Shown here: in pieces, positions 16,542 through 26,264 of the stretch
Layout: each line of letters starts with the position of its first letter
How positions within the stretch are numbered: the first letter of the stretch is position 1
Source of the DNA: Psychrobacter sanguinis
GTDB taxonomy: Bacteria; Pseudomonadota; Gammaproteobacteria; Pseudomonadales; Moraxellaceae
Length of the DNA: 64,000 nucleotides
Assembly: GCF_020736705.1 (NCBI RefSeq)
Contig: NZ_CP085990.1
Coordinates: 682,001-746,000, forward strand
Direction of reading: 5' to 3'
The notes under the pieces: model-generated
Databases searched by the model: none
What the model was told of the DNA's origin: nothing
Seen by the model: the letters and a program-made list of their open reading frames with translations, nothing else
Made by a program: the position numbers and the translations under genes

Positions 16542-16901
16542 ATGAAACACTTACATATGTTAATGGCGGTAATTACCGTGGTGCTCTTTTTATGGCAGAG
16601 CTATTTAGTCATGACCAAAGGCCAACGTTTCGATAAAAAAGGCAAGATTGCCACTCATGTAGTTTATACCCTATTGATTATCTCAGGGGCATTAAATGTC
16701 ATGCCTCTATTACAAGCGGACGCTCCGCTTCAGTGGGTTGCTGCCAAAATTATATTACTCATAGCAGCAATAAGTGCTAGTATTAAAGCCTTTAGAGCGA
16801 CGGCGACACCCGCCCAAAGCAGAACCGGTATTTTTATCGCTTTCATTGCTTACGTGGCAATTTTTGTATTGGCCTTTGTTAAGCCAGGCAACTTTATGTA
16901 G
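16542..16901 (+). CDS. SirB-family inner-membrane protein
   Basis: This 119-residue protein has four hydrophobic segments and the SirB pattern (MKHLHMLMAVITVVLFLWQS near the start, a central HVVYTLLIISGALN and a GIFIAFIAYVAIFVLAF C-terminal helix). The function of SirB proteins is not settled. I use the ATG at 16542 with GAGGAA just upstream; the TTG at 16515 has no ribosome site. It probably shares a transcript with bolA. Confidence 0.85.
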   Translation: MKHLHMLMAVITVVLFLWQSYLVMTKGQRFDKKGKIATHVVYTLLIISGALNVMPLLQADAPLQWVAAKIILLIAAISASIKAFRATATPAQSRTGIFIAFIAYVAIFVLAFVKPGNFM

Positions 16902-17029
16902 CCTCAATTGAGGTCGCTTTGGCTAATGTTGCTGCGGTTGACCTTAAATCACCGTGGCATTCATACCAAACACTTTGGGTCTCAAGATATACTCCCTCGC
17001 TTAACTAACCATAAACTTAGGAATTTTTT

Positions 17030-17446
17030 ATGCCAAACTTCAGCGTTAAATCTTTGATGGCTTCTGCCGCAGTCGCTGGCAGTGTGCTTATGCTAAGTGG
17101 CTGCGCAACGACGGGTAATGTGTCGCCACAATATATTCCGCCTAGCAATTATCAAGGCTATGACTGTCCCTCTTTGTCTCAAGAATACAATCGCATTCAA
17201 AGCTATATCAATACTGAGAGCAAAAATTACTCAGGATTAACCACCACTGGCGTGGGTGTGGGTGTTTCTGCCGGACGCTGGGGTTTCTCACCCAATATTA
17301 ATATTGGGGTAGGCAAAAGTAATAATAATGCTGCACGCGATGCCAAACTTTCTCGTCTATTTGGCGAAAGAGATGCGGTGGTACAAGCGGCACGTATGAA
17401 GCAGTGTACCTTTGCCACAAAATTAAAAGTATATGGCGAATCTTAA
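17030..17446 (+). CDS. Small lipoprotein of unknown function
   Basis: This 138-residue protein starts with a signal peptide ending in the lipobox LMLSGC (Cys near residue 25) and so is a predicted lipoprotein. The mature part has a YDCPSLSQEYNRIQSYINTE segment and a glycine-rich middle (TTTGVGVGVSAGRWGF). Two cysteines in the mature part (CPSL and QCTF) could form a disulfide. I know no named family. It is followed by a TnpB element inserted 13 bases after its stop. Confidence 0.8.
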   Translation: MPNFSVKSLMASAAVAGSVLMLSGCATTGNVSPQYIPPSNYQGYDCPSLSQEYNRIQSYINTESKNYSGLTTTGVGVGVSAGRWGFSPNINIGVGKSNNNAARDAKLSRLFGERDAVVQAARMKQCTFATKLKVYGES

Positions 17447-17571
17447 TCATTATTTTATCACCGGTCGCCGTAAAACCACCCCCTTCAGGGGGTGGATATA
17501 AGGCGACATACACTGTCGTAAGAAGCAGTTAAAGGGTTGTAAGTTAAAATTAACCTGGCCATACTAAGCAT

Positions 17572-18678
17572 ATGAAAACACTCAAACTACGCATCAAAGA
17601 CAAACATGCAAACCAGCTAAACAAACTAGCTGGGAGTATTAACTATGCGTGGAACTATGTTAATGCGTTAAGCTTTGAGCATTTAAGACGCACAGGTAAG
17701 TACTTTTCAGCTTATGATTTAAGCCAATATACCAAAGGTAGCGGTGAGTATTTAGGATTACACAGTCAAACCTTACAAGCCATTAACGAGACTCATGCCA
17801 AATCTCGTAAACAATTTAAAAAAGCCAAACTTAACTGGCGTACCAATCGTGTGGATGCCAAACGTAAATCACTTGGGTGGATACCTTTTAAGAAATCTGC
17901 TATCAAGTATTTGCAAACAAGGCAGACAGGTAAGAAGGCACTTAAATCAACCATACAGCTATCCTTATCTAAAGGTCAAAAGCTCATCATCGATGTATTC
18001 GATAGCTACAACCTAAGCCTATATCAAATTAATACCTTAGAGATAGTACAAGACAATCGTAATCGTTGGTATGCGTGTATCACCGTTAAAGACTTTCCTA
18101 AGCAAGTAAGTGGTAAGGGCAGCGTTGGAATTGATTTGGGCTTAAAAGAGTCTGCTACTACCTCAATGGGTGATAAACTTACTATTAAGCAGACCCAAAA
18201 ATGGTCTAAAAAGCTTGCTATCGCCCAGCGTGCTAGCAATAAAAATCGTGTTAAAGCAATCCACGCAAAAATAAAAAATACAAGGTTAGACTTAATTCAT
18301 AAATTCACCACCAAGCTTGTTCAAGATAATGCTTTAATTGTGGTTGGTGATGTTAAATCACGCTCATTTACCAATAAAAAAAACAAGCTAGCTAAATCGA
18401 CATATGATGCAGGTTGGTTTGAACTTAAACGACAACTGGAATACAAATGCAAGTATGCAGGTTGTCAGTTTGAGATGGTAAATGAAAGTTACACTACCCA
18501 GACCTGCTCGTGCTGCCTTAAAATAAGTGACAGTAGTCCGAAAGGTAGAGCAGATTTGCGAATAAGAGGATGGAGGTGTGCTGAGTGTGGCACATGGCAT
18601 GATAGAGATATCAATGCCGCTAAGAACATCCTTGCGGTCGGGCTTGACCGTCTAGCGGTAGGAATCCCCTCGGTTTAG
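17572..18678 (+). CDS. tnpB: TnpB nuclease, family 2, copy 1, with an altered RuvC-II motif
   Basis: This 368-residue TnpB is complete, with Asp188 (GIDLGLKE), Asp346 (HDRDINAAKN) and a zinc ribbon at Cys312, 315, 336 and 339. Where TnpB normally has the RuvC-II Glu (family 1: IEDL) this protein has VVGDV, Gly259. A Glu at 305 (VNESYTTQ), 46 residues later, is the natural candidate to replace it, as reported for Fanzor and some TnpBs. It is not closely similar to family 1. No frameshift or stop is seen, so it may be active. Confidence 0.92.
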   Translation: MKTLKLRIKDKHANQLNKLAGSINYAWNYVNALSFEHLRRTGKYFSAYDLSQYTKGSGEYLGLHSQTLQAINETHAKSRKQFKKAKLNWRTNRVDAKRKSLGWIPFKKSAIKYLQTRQTGKKALKSTIQLSLSKGQKLIIDVFDSYNLSLYQINTLEIVQDNRNRWYACITVKDFPKQVSGKGSVGIDLGLKESATTSMGDKLTIKQTQKWSKKLAIAQRASNKNRVKAIHAKIKNTRLDLIHKFTTKLVQDNALIVVGDVKSRSFTNKKNKLAKSTYDAGWFELKRQLEYKCKYAGCQFEMVNESYTTQTCSCCLKISDSSPKGRADLRIRGWRCAECGTWHDRDINAAKNILAVGLDRLAVGIPSV

Positions 18679-18697
18679 CGAGAGGGGAGGAAGTCAA
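18560..18697 (+). ncRNA. Candidate omega-RNA, family 2, copy 1
   Basis: The 3' end of tnpB forms CGGTC GGGCTT GACCG and then CCCCTC..GAGAGGGG over the stop codon, ending AGTCAA. The bases next to it, AATCTCTTATAACTTCGGGT, would be the guide. The 5' limit is not known. This copy has two extra bases in the right arm of the last hairpin relative to copies 2 and 3. Confidence 0.5.
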
Positions 18698-18776
18698 AAT
18701 CTCTTATAACTTCGGGTTAACCTTTAAAGCATAGCTTAGCGACAAGGACCGGCTAAAGAATAAGGCAATAAACATC

Positions 18777-20129
18777 ATGAGTCAGCCCACAACACAGACA
18801 GCTTTACCTAAAAATAGTAACTCTGCTTACCAGAAAGCACCCCATTTTGAACGCTCTGACTATCAACGGGTGGTCATTACCGGTATGGGTGCCATTACGC
18901 CCTTAGGATTGGATGTGGAAACCACTTGGCAACGCTTAATTCAGGGCGAAAGTGGTATTAAGCCCATTACTCATTTTGATGCCTCAACTTACCGCGCTCA
19001 GTTCGCTGGTACGATTGAAGAGTTTGATGCCAGTCACTATATGGCGGCCAAAGAATCCCGTCGCTATGATACCTTCGTTCATTATGGAGTCGCTGCTGCG
19101 AGCATGGCACTTAAACAAGCGGGCTTTATTAATGAAGTTTGTGCCGACCCTACGCCGGTTAATAATGTCGATGCTGACCGTTTTGGGGTAATTATCGGTG
19201 CGGGTATTGGGGGTCTACAGACTTTAGAACACAACCGAGATGCCCTTGCCAATCATGGGGTTCGTAAGGTGTCTCCATTTAGCTTACCCGGTTCTATTAT
19301 TAATATGGCGGCCGGTATGGTCGCCATCAAGCACAATCTACGTGGTCCTAACTTAGCCACTGCCACCGCCTGTACTTCAGCAGCTCATGCCATTGGTTTG
19401 GCTGCTCGCTTAATCGCTTATGGTGATTGTGATGTGATGTTGGCCGGAGGTAGCGAAAAAGGCTCGAGTCCACTAGGTATGGCCGGATTTGCCGCTATGG
19501 GCGCGCTATCGACTCGAAATGAAGAGCCAACTCGTGCCAGCCGTCCGTTTGATAAAGACCGTGATGGCTTCGTATTGGGCGATGGGGCTGGAGTGTTGGT
19601 ACTAGAAAGCCTGACCCATGCCAAAGCCCGTGGTGCCACCATCTTAGCAGAACTGGCGGGATTTGGTATGAGTGATGATGCCCATCATATCACTGCCCCA
19701 CCATCTGATGGTAACGGCGCTGCTAGAGCCATGACCCTAGCCATTAAAGATGCCGGTATTGACCCTTGTGACATTGGCTATATCAATGCTCATGGTACCA
19801 GCACCCCTGCCGGTGATGTCGCTGAGTCGCAAGCCATCGAAGGCATCTTTGAGGCTTGTAAGGATCGCTTACTGGTCAGCTCTACCAAGTCAATGACCGG
19901 TCACTTATTGGGCGCCGCAGGGGCAATAGAAGCCATCTTTAGTATTCAAGCCTTGCTCGAGCAGACAGTGCCACCGACCATCAACTTAGACAATGTCGAT
20001 GAAAAATGCCGTTTAGATTATGTGGCCAATAAAGCACGCACGGTGACGGAGCTGAATTATTCAATGTCAAACAGCTTTGGCTTCGGCGGTACCAATGGCT
20101 CGCTAATCTTCTCGCGCTGGTCTAAATAA
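18777..20129 (+). CDS. fabF: 3-oxoacyl-[acyl-carrier-protein] synthase II (KAS II)
   Basis: This enzyme condenses malonyl-ACP with acyl-ACP in fatty-acid elongation and controls the temperature response of unsaturated fatty acids. The thiolase-fold catalytic triad is present: Cys in TATACTSAAHA, His in NAHGTSTPAGD and His in KSMTGHLLGAAG. The GFGGTNGSL segment closes the protein. At 450 residues it is about 35 longer than typical FabF because of an N-terminal tail ahead of RVVITGMGAITPLG. It stands apart from the other fab genes, which is common for a second condensing enzyme; FabB-type activity cannot be excluded. Confidence 0.93.
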   Translation: MSQPTTQTALPKNSNSAYQKAPHFERSDYQRVVITGMGAITPLGLDVETTWQRLIQGESGIKPITHFDASTYRAQFAGTIEEFDASHYMAAKESRRYDTFVHYGVAAASMALKQAGFINEVCADPTPVNNVDADRFGVIIGAGIGGLQTLEHNRDALANHGVRKVSPFSLPGSIINMAAGMVAIKHNLRGPNLATATACTSAAHAIGLAARLIAYGDCDVMLAGGSEKGSSPLGMAGFAAMGALSTRNEEPTRASRPFDKDRDGFVLGDGAGVLVLESLTHAKARGATILAELAGFGMSDDAHHITAPPSDGNGAARAMTLAIKDAGIDPCDIGYINAHGTSTPAGDVAESQAIEGIFEACKDRLLVSSTKSMTGHLLGAAGAIEAIFSIQALLEQTVPPTINLDNVDEKCRLDYVANKARTVTELNYSMSNSFGFGGTNGSLIFSRWSK

Positions 20130-20200
20130 GCGCCGCTTCATACTGCGTATAATTATATTAATATCCGCCCCTTATCAAACTCTGATGGAGACAAATTAAC

Positions 20201-20938
20201 ATGGCACAAGTTGCATTCTCACACCAATTTTCTCATCGCTGGATTAATGCCCCGCAAGCTGTTAAAGAGGCTCTAATTCAAGAGTTTGAAGACATTATGC
20301 AGTTGCTCGAAGAAGACACTGATTTAGAGACTTTTGAATTTACTGTGCCCGACTTACATGCTCATATCGATGCCATTAATGCCGAAGTGGCCGCCGAAAA
20401 AGAAGTGGCTCGCCTTGAAGCGGAAAGACTAGAAGCTGAACGTATCGAGGCAGAAAGACTTGAGCTTGAAAAAATGGAAGCCGAACGCTTACTGCTGGAA
20501 AAACAAGCCGCAGAGCAACAACGCATCTTTGACGCCGAAGAAGCGAATCATTTGGCTAACCTTACTGAACAAGAGCTATCTCAGCCATATCCGCAGGGTG
20601 TAGAAAATTTAGAAGATACTGAAGTAATTGGCGTTGAGGAAGACAATATTGAGGCAACACTTAACGATCAAGTGACTCTTACTACCGAGAGTCAGGATCC
20701 TGAAGTTTCTAGAGAGCAACCGCTAGAAAACCCAATCACCGAGCTAGACGCTGTTATAAACGCCCCTGCCCCTTTTACCTTTGACAGCAGTCGTTCAAAC
20801 GCTGAACTGGATGAGGACTTTGTTAAAGAGCTTGAAAGCCGAATTGATGACTATTTAAGTGAGCAGTTGGCCAATATGTCTGAAGATTTGAAATCTTGGC
20901 TGCGTGAACAAGTGGCCAACCGCTTAAATAACAAATAG
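20201..20938 (+). CDS. Hypothetical acidic coiled-coil protein
   Basis: This 245-residue soluble protein has a helical start (SHRWINAPQAVKEALIQEFE), a charged coiled coil around residues 65-110 built on five- to six-residue units (EAERLEAERIEAERLELEK), an acidic low-complexity middle and a helical end (DDYLSEQLANMSEDLKSWLR). It has no signal or membrane segment. I do not recognise a family. It follows fabF by 71 bases on the same strand and may be co-transcribed. A structural or scaffold role is only a guess from composition. Confidence 0.75.
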   Translation: MAQVAFSHQFSHRWINAPQAVKEALIQEFEDIMQLLEEDTDLETFEFTVPDLHAHIDAINAEVAAEKEVARLEAERLEAERIEAERLELEKMEAERLLLEKQAAEQQRIFDAEEANHLANLTEQELSQPYPQGVENLEDTEVIGVEEDNIEATLNDQVTLTTESQDPEVSREQPLENPITELDAVINAPAPFTFDSSRSNAELDEDFVKELESRIDDYLSEQLANMSEDLKSWLREQVANRLNNK

Positions 20939-21070
20939 CCATAAAGCCAATCATTTTTAAAACAGTCACTTTTAAATCAGACATCTTTGAACAAGCAAGC
21001 AGCCTTTAATACAGTTTACTTTTAAAAAAACTGGTCTTACTGGCCTTTAAGCGAGAAGATAACCTGCAAC

Positions 21071-22915
21071 TTACTCGTGTAGCACTTTATAAATGGTATT
21101 GGCCATAACCTTGCCGATACCATTGACCCCCTCTAATTCTTGTTGAGAAGCGCCAAGAAGCTGCTGCAAACCGCCAAAATGGTTTAATAAATCACGGCGA
21201 CGTTTTTCTCCCAGCCCAGGAATGGCCTCTAGCACTGAAGACGAACGGCGCTTGTCACGTTTTTTACGATGCGCAGTAATGGCAAAGCGATGCGCCTCAT
21301 CGCGGATATTCATAATTAAATGCAGCGCTTTTGAGTCCATGGGTAAGTCTAAAGGCTCATGATTAATAAAATGCAGCACTTCTAAGCCTGCTTTACGCCC
21401 CTCGCCCTTGGCGACCCCAATCAGCAAAGTATCATTTAGGATACCCAGTTCAGTCAATACATTCTTAGCCATATTCAATTGGCCTTTACCACCATCGACC
21501 AATAAAATATCTGGCAATGCATGCTTTTTATAGCGACGGGTTAAAGCTTGAGCCATGGCCGCATAATCATCGCCGTCTTGCACCCCATGAATAGCATATT
21601 GACGATAATCTCGTTTGCGTGCACCACCTTGGTCGAACACCACACAGCTGGCAATAGTCGCCTCACCCATGGTATGTGAAATATCAAAACACTCAATTCT
21701 ATCGATATTGGCTTTTGTCACCGGCTGTAGCACTTCTTTTAGCGCCCCAAATCTAGCATGTAATTCTAAATAATCGCCGAGCTTAGTTTTTAAAGCATTA
21801 TTGGCATTGAGCTTCGCTAGATCTAACCACTCTGCACGGTGCTCACGGACATTGGTTTTAATAACGGTCTTACTGTCAAAATGAGTGCTCAGAGCTTCTT
21901 GTAACGCCTGCTGGTCAGGTAACTCATGACTAATAATAATTTCTGCGGGTAAGTCATCCGTCACTTGGAAATAAAACGAGGTAATAAAGGCGGAAAGGTT
22001 ATCACTAATCGGTTCACTGCTGTCCACATCAGGGAAGTAGTTTTTACCGCCCAATACTCGGCCACCACGGACGGTCAACACATTGACACAGGTCATGCCT
22101 GCTTGACTGGCAATAGAGATAACATCTGCTTCACCTTGCACGGTATAGACGGCTTGACGTGATTGAACCTCCCGCAACATAGACAACTGGTCACGATAAA
22201 AGGCCGCTTTTTCAAAGTCTAAACTGTCCGCCGCGCCTTCCATTTTTTCAATTAATGCTGCGTGAATGTCACTGGAGTCCCCTTTCAAAAACCGAATGGT
22301 ATTCTGGACGTCAGTGGCATAATCTTCAGGAGTTACCAAGCCCACACAGGGCGCTCGACAGCGTTTAATTTGGTATTCAAGACAAGGACGCTGGCGCTGA
22401 CGAAAGAAGGTATTGGTACATTGACGCATCTGAAACATTTTTTGCATCAACGCTAAGGTCTCTTTGGCAGCATGCGCCGAGGGAAACGGTCCGAAAAACT
22501 TGCCTTTTTGGTGCTTGGCTTTACCACGCCCATAAGCCAGTCGTGGGTACGGGTCATCTGCTGAGATAAACACATACAGGTAAGATTTATCATCACGCAG
22601 CAAGACATTATAGGGAGGACGGTGCTCTTTAATAAGGTTTTGTTCAAGCAGTAAGGCTTCTGTTTCACTACGGGTAATAATGGTTTCAATATTATGGATG
22701 CGTGAGACCAGCGCCCGAGTCTTAGGGTGATCGATGGTCTTCGCAAAGTAGCTATTTACGCGGCTCTTTAGGGATTTCGCTTTGCCCACATAAAGAATAT
22801 CGCCATTTTTACCCACCATTTTATAAACACCTGGCAAATTAGGCATGCGTTTAATCAAATGCTTAAGCCGTGCTTGTTTATCATCAACTGCTGTCGTTGG
22901 GGACTGATTCACCAT
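21071..22915 (-). CDS. uvrC: Excinuclease ABC subunit C
   Basis: This 614-residue UvrC makes both cuts in nucleotide excision repair. Domains run in order: GIY-YIG nuclease ([20 protein letters not shown] near residue 30, 3' cut), the cysteine cluster ([23 protein letters not shown] shortened in text), a UVR motif for UvrB binding (about 205-240), the RNase H-like C-terminal nuclease ([20 protein letters not shown] and [12 protein letters not shown], 5' cut) and a helix-hairpin-helix pair at the end ([20 protein letters not shown]). Length and motifs are normal. The neighbours are a coiled-coil protein gene convergent to it and, upstream, a terminator and a TnpB element. Confidence 0.97.
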   Translation of the reverse strand: MVNQSPTTAVDDKQARLKHLIKRMPNLPGVYKMVGKNGDILYVGKAKSLKSRVNSYFAKTIDHPKTRALVSRIHNIETIITRSETEALLLEQNLIKEHRPPYNVLLRDDKSYLYVFISADDPYPRLAYGRGKAKHQKGKFFGPFPSAHAAKETLALMQKMFQMRQCTNTFFRQRQRPCLEYQIKRCRAPCVGLVTPEDYATDVQNTIRFLKGDSSDIHAALIEKMEGAADSLDFEKAAFYRDQLSMLREVQSRQAVYTVQGEADVISIASQAGMTCVNVLTVRGGRVLGGKNYFPDVDSSEPISDNLSAFITSFYFQVTDDLPAEIIISHELPDQQALQEALSTHFDSKTVIKTNVREHRAEWLDLAKLNANNALKTKLGDYLELHARFGALKEVLQPVTKANIDRIECFDISHTMGEATIASCVVFDQGGARKRDYRQYAIHGVQDGDDYAAMAQALTRRYKKHALPDILLVDGGKGQLNMAKNVLTELGILNDTLLIGVAKGEGRKAGLEVLHFINHEPLDLPMDSKALHLIMNIRDEAHRFAITAHRKKRDKRRSSSVLEAIPGLGEKRRRDLLNHFGGLQQLLGASQQELEGVNGIGKVMANTIYKVLHE

Positions 22916-23017
22916 AGTTTATGAAACCAAAATATATTAAAGATACCCTTATTTATGGGGCTTTACCGTACTTATTACAAGCTAATCTAAGAAGCATAAA
23001 AGTCTTAATATCGACAC

Positions 23018-23045
23018 AAAAAAGCTGGCTTAAAGCCAGCTTTTG
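23018..23045 (-). terminator. Rho-independent terminator, probably of the permease gene
   Basis: On the minus strand AAAAGCTGGCT..AGCCAGCTTTTTT forms a strong stem and a T tract. The next gene upstream on that strand is the permease ending at 24477; TnpB copy B has been inserted between the two. Confidence 0.85.
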
Positions 23046-23063
23046 TATCAATAGTTGCTACTA

Positions 23064-23215
23064 TTGACATACTCCCACCACCAAACCTAACGGTTATGGT
23101 GGGGGAATCTTTGCGACCCATAACAACCTAAGTTGTTACCTTTCGCCATGCCACCTACGCTAATAGGTATAGGTATGGAGGAACTCTTTACACAGTAGCA
23201 CGTCCTGCTACATCA
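23064..23215 (-). ncRNA. Candidate omega-RNA, family 1, copy B
   Basis: Same hairpin series as copy A, except that the first stem is CCATACC against GGCATGG, one mismatch. The flank that would serve as guide is TAGTAGCAACTATTGATACA. The 5' limit is a guess. Confidence 0.55.
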
Positions 23216-24315
23216 GCTAACGCCTGAGAGCGTATATTGCTTGCTGCATTGGTATCACGGTCATGGTGTGTTTGACAGCTAGGACACGTCCAATTTCTGA
23301 CTGACAACGGCAGAGTATCTAATTTGTGATGACAATGCGAACAAATTTTACTACTAGCAAAGAACCGATTTACCTTTAGGATACTCTTACCATACCAATT
23401 CGCCTTGTAAGTAAGCAGGGTAACAAACTGACCCCAGCCAACATCATTAATCGCTTTGGCAAGTTTTCGGTTCTTTACCATGTTTTTCACACCTAAATCT
23501 TCTATCGCATAGCTTGTCGCTTGGTTTTCACAGATAAGGCTATGCGTGATTTTGTGATGTAAGTCTAATCGAGCGTTGCGTACTTTTTCATGAATACGAG
23601 CAACAGCTAATTTTTGTTTTTGATAGTTTTTACTTTGTTTTTGTTTACGAGCAAAGATTTTTTGCTGTATAGCAAGTCGTTTACTGGCTTTGGCTAAATG
23701 CTTTGGGTTATTAAATTTGCTACCATCTGATAGATTGAGTAAGTGACTAATACCTAAGTCAATGCCAACCGTTAATCTAGGTTCAATGGTCGTAGGCGTT
23801 GGCAATATATCAGCATTATCAACCAGTACGCTTGCATAGTATTTGCCTGTGGCGGTTTTACTAATAGTAACGGTTTTGATATTACCAACAAATTCACGGC
23901 TAAATACGGTTTTGATGCCTTTTATTTTAGGTAGATTGATAATACCTTGCTCAAAGTTTACGGTGCAATGTTGAGGGCATTGATAACTACGCTGTGGGAT
24001 TTTTTTAGATTTGAACCGTGGAAATTTGGCATGACCTTTGAAGAAGTTAGTAAAAGCGGTATAGACATTTAGTAAGGCATTTAGTAGTGATTGGCTATTG
24101 ACCTCGTTTAGCCATGCAAACTGAGCTTTCTTTTTCTTTTTTACTAAATGGCTTTGGATTTTGCTACGTGATAATGATTTGCCAAACATAGCATAGTAGC
24201 GTTTTTGCAATGCCAACGCCCAATTGAACACAAACCGACTACAGCCAAAATGCTTTTCGATTAGCACTCGCTGCTCACTGTTTGGGTAAATTCTGTATTT
24301 ATAGGCTTTAAGCAT
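23188..24315 (-). CDS. tnpB: TnpB RNA-guided nuclease, family 1, copy B
   Basis: This 375-residue TnpB is nearly identical to copy A and has all catalytic residues (Asp in GIDLGIS, Glu in AIEDLGVKN, Asp in HDRDTNAASN) and the four zinc cysteines. It differs at scattered positions, for example FNNP for FDNP, SILKVNRFF for NILKVSRFF and a VAGRATV end. The reading frame is intact and lies in the same direction as the permease gene upstream, so read-through could drive it. Confidence 0.93.
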   Translation of the reverse strand: MLKAYKYRIYPNSEQRVLIEKHFGCSRFVFNWALALQKRYYAMFGKSLSRSKIQSHLVKKKKKAQFAWLNEVNSQSLLNALLNVYTAFTNFFKGHAKFPRFKSKKIPQRSYQCPQHCTVNFEQGIINLPKIKGIKTVFSREFVGNIKTVTISKTATGKYYASVLVDNADILPTPTTIEPRLTVGIDLGISHLLNLSDGSKFNNPKHLAKASKRLAIQQKIFARKQKQSKNYQKQKLAVARIHEKVRNARLDLHHKITHSLICENQATSYAIEDLGVKNMVKNRKLAKAINDVGWGQFVTLLTYKANWYGKSILKVNRFFASSKICSHCHHKLDTLPLSVRNWTCPSCQTHHDRDTNAASNIRSQALADVAGRATV

Positions 24316-24476
24316 GGTTTGTCAGTCAACTTGAATATAGGTATAACTTAGCATTATTTGCATTTAGCATCAATTATCAGCAATAAACCTAAATACTTAG
24401 AATAGGTCGCCCGTGCTTACATCTCCACCTAAATCAAAGATTATAGGTGGAGAATTACGCACGATAAGTTAAAGGA

Positions 24477-25991
24477 TTAGTGTCTAAAGCTTGGCATTAA
24501 TGCTGGGATACCAGGCAGCATACCAACCATTGCCATGACCACAGTTAATAACACAAACATGAATGCAGGGATAATCCAGCGACTCATTTTACTCAGACCC
24601 GCACTGCGCTCTTTTGAGCCAATTAGGCCTAGGTTATCTAACAACATAGTTAAAGACCAACCAAAGGCTGGATTCACCAATGCTGAAGCGAACACCACAA
24701 TGGCCGCAGATTGAGTGGTTTTCCCTTCACGAGTCATTTCCATACCCGCTTCAAGTAACGGAATAAATACCCCCACAATCAATGCCACACACATCACTGG
24801 CTCCCAAATGGCTAAATCCATAGGGTAGCCCCAGATCGCAGCAACAACACACAGTACTGCCGTTAAAATAGCACCGGCTGGGATAGGACGTTTGGCAATG
24901 GCCGCAGGTACAATATATGTACCCCAAGATGAGGTAAAGTTGGCACCGCCCAGTGCTGAGCCGACTACTTGACGAATCGAAGCACTGGTCATGGTGTCAT
25001 CAATGTCCATAATCACGCGTTCGGTACGTTTTGGATAACTGATCTTCTGAAATACCTGATGACCCAAGAAGTCTGGTGACCACATGGCCACTGCCAATAC
25101 CGCAAATGGCAGTACCACAATGAAGCTTTCTAAATTAGGCAGACCTAGCATCCAACCAGTGTTTTCACCCCACCAATACATAGGGCTTAGGTGTGGTAGA
25201 CCAGGCGCGGTCTCAAACTGGAATGGCGCACCCAATGCAAAAGCAGTAACCCCACCCAACACACAACTTAAGGGTACGGCCAACCAACGTTTGTTGTAAT
25301 TTTCCAAAATAGCATACAACACAATAGTGCCCAAAATGACCACAAAAGCAATGTGTGGCATATTGATGTCTTTCGACCATGCTAACAGCTTAGTAACCTG
25401 CGAGGTAGTACCGATAAAGCCCAAATATAACAGAAGACCCCCGCACACCCCTTTACTGGTCAGATTTGCCAGCAAACTTCCACCTTTACTGATGGCGAGC
25501 AACATCCCAAATAGACCGATTAGTAAGCCGAAAGCCATGGGGTGACCGCCTGCCAATACCACGATAGGAATAAGCGGAATCAACGGACCATGAGTACCCG
25601 CTAAGTTGGCAGTCGGTAGTATAAAGCCTGAAAACAGAATCACAAAGAATGAGACAATCAATAGCTCATAACGCACGTTTTCTAAGATAAAGGCATCGCC
25701 TAAATTTAAAGCACCGGCGAAAGTTGCGGCAATAGCACCGACCATCACGACTTTACCAATGGTAGCCGCTACGGCAGGAATGGCATCTTCATATTCAAAA
25801 CGGTAGTCCCGGAAGGGGAGGTTGGGTTTCCAGCGCTTGGGTTGCATGATTTGCAACTCATGATTTAGGTAGGCATCACGGCTAGAAAAACTGGAGCTAG
25901 GCTTATGCAATTGCTCATAAGTGCCTGTTAAAGCAACAGCATCGTCCTCTATAGGGGCATTACTAGACTGCGGCAATGAGTCATTACTCAT
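24477..25991 (-). CDS. Polytopic permease-like protein (DUF3360, NCS2-like)
   Basis: This 504-residue membrane protein has about 12-13 hydrophobic helices after a polar N-terminal tail of 85 residues. Recognisable stretches are LPTANLAGTHGPLIPLIPIV and GSALGGANFTSSWGTYIVPA, which resemble the two half-helix regions of nucleobase/SulP-fold (NCS2) transporters, and the whole matches what I know of the DUF3360 family. Substrate unknown. It has its own ribosome site (GGAGATACC before the ATG) and its terminator is now on the far side of TnpB copy B. Confidence 0.7.
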   Translation of the reverse strand: MSNDSLPQSSNAPIEDDAVALTGTYEQLHKPSSSFSSRDAYLNHELQIMQPKRWKPNLPFRDYRFEYEDAIPAVAATIGKVVMVGAIAATFAGALNLGDAFILENVRYELLIVSFFVILFSGFILPTANLAGTHGPLIPLIPIVVLAGGHPMAFGLLIGLFGMLLAISKGGSLLANLTSKGVCGGLLLYLGFIGTTSQVTKLLAWSKDINMPHIAFVVILGTIVLYAILENYNKRWLAVPLSCVLGGVTAFALGAPFQFETAPGLPHLSPMYWWGENTGWMLGLPNLESFIVVLPFAVLAVAMWSPDFLGHQVFQKISYPKRTERVIMDIDDTMTSASIRQVVGSALGGANFTSSWGTYIVPAAIAKRPIPAGAILTAVLCVVAAIWGYPMDLAIWEPVMCVALIVGVFIPLLEAGMEMTREGKTTQSAAIVVFASALVNPAFGWSLTMLLDNLGLIGSKERSAGLSKMSRWIIPAFMFVLLTVVMAMVGMLPGIPALMPSFRH

Positions 25992-26157
25992 GGTATCTCC
26001 TTATACACGGTATCTTCCTTGATTACAGGACTGTTCAATACAACTAAATAGCTGCAATAAATGTGGTTAACTATTGTAATCTAACTGACATAATAATACG
26101 AGCAAATTTTAATGCTAACACCCTGATTTAGTTAAAGTTACTCGATCTTATAATGCG

Positions 26158-26191
26158 AAAAACCCTCAACCTTTTCAGATTGAGGGTTTTT
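26158..26191 (-). terminator. Terminator of the rpsP-rimM-trmD-rplS operon
   Basis: AAAAACCCTCAA and TTGAGGGTTTTT pair in a 12-bp stem with a 10-base loop and A/T tracts on both sides. It lies 74 bases after the rplS stop and would also stop plus-strand transcripts. Confidence 0.88.
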
Positions 26192-26264
26192 CCTGATAAC
26201 TTGGAGTTACCAGCTCTTTTTGGTATACAACTAATTAATGCTTTAACCTAATATTAGGAGTGGC

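Larger units (their letters stand above)
17459..18697 (+). mobile_element. TnpB-only IS605-type element, family 2, copy 1 (1239 bp)
   Basis: It starts after TTTTAT with CACCGGTCGCCG, has a left-end hairpin CCACCCCC TTCA GGGGGTGG inside an outer GTCGCC/GGCGAC stem, carries tnpB, and ends with CCCCTCG..GAGGGG and GTCAA. No tnpA is present. The same ends are seen at 50995-52231 and 56899-58135. It lies between the small lipoprotein gene and fabF, in the same direction as both. Confidence 0.87.
23064..24468 (-). mobile_element. TnpB-only IS605-type element, family 1, copy B (1405 bp)
   Basis: Same ends as copy A: after TTTAA it starts CTTATCG and finishes GTCAA. On the minus strand its left end sits just behind the permease stop codon (TAA then TCCTTTAA), so the permease's own sequence supplies the insertion motif. 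It is oriented with the permease transcript. Confidence 0.88.

Noticed and set aside
20390..20530. Short tandem repeats in the coiled-coil gene
   Set aside because: The repetition reflects Glu-Ala-Glu-Arg heptad-like codons and is degenerate at the DNA level; it is not a mobile or regulatory repeat.
23045..23066. Palindrome CAATAGT..ACTATTG at the right end of TnpB copy B
   Set aside because: It spans the element/flank junction only in this copy; copies A and C have unrelated flanks, so it is probably chance.
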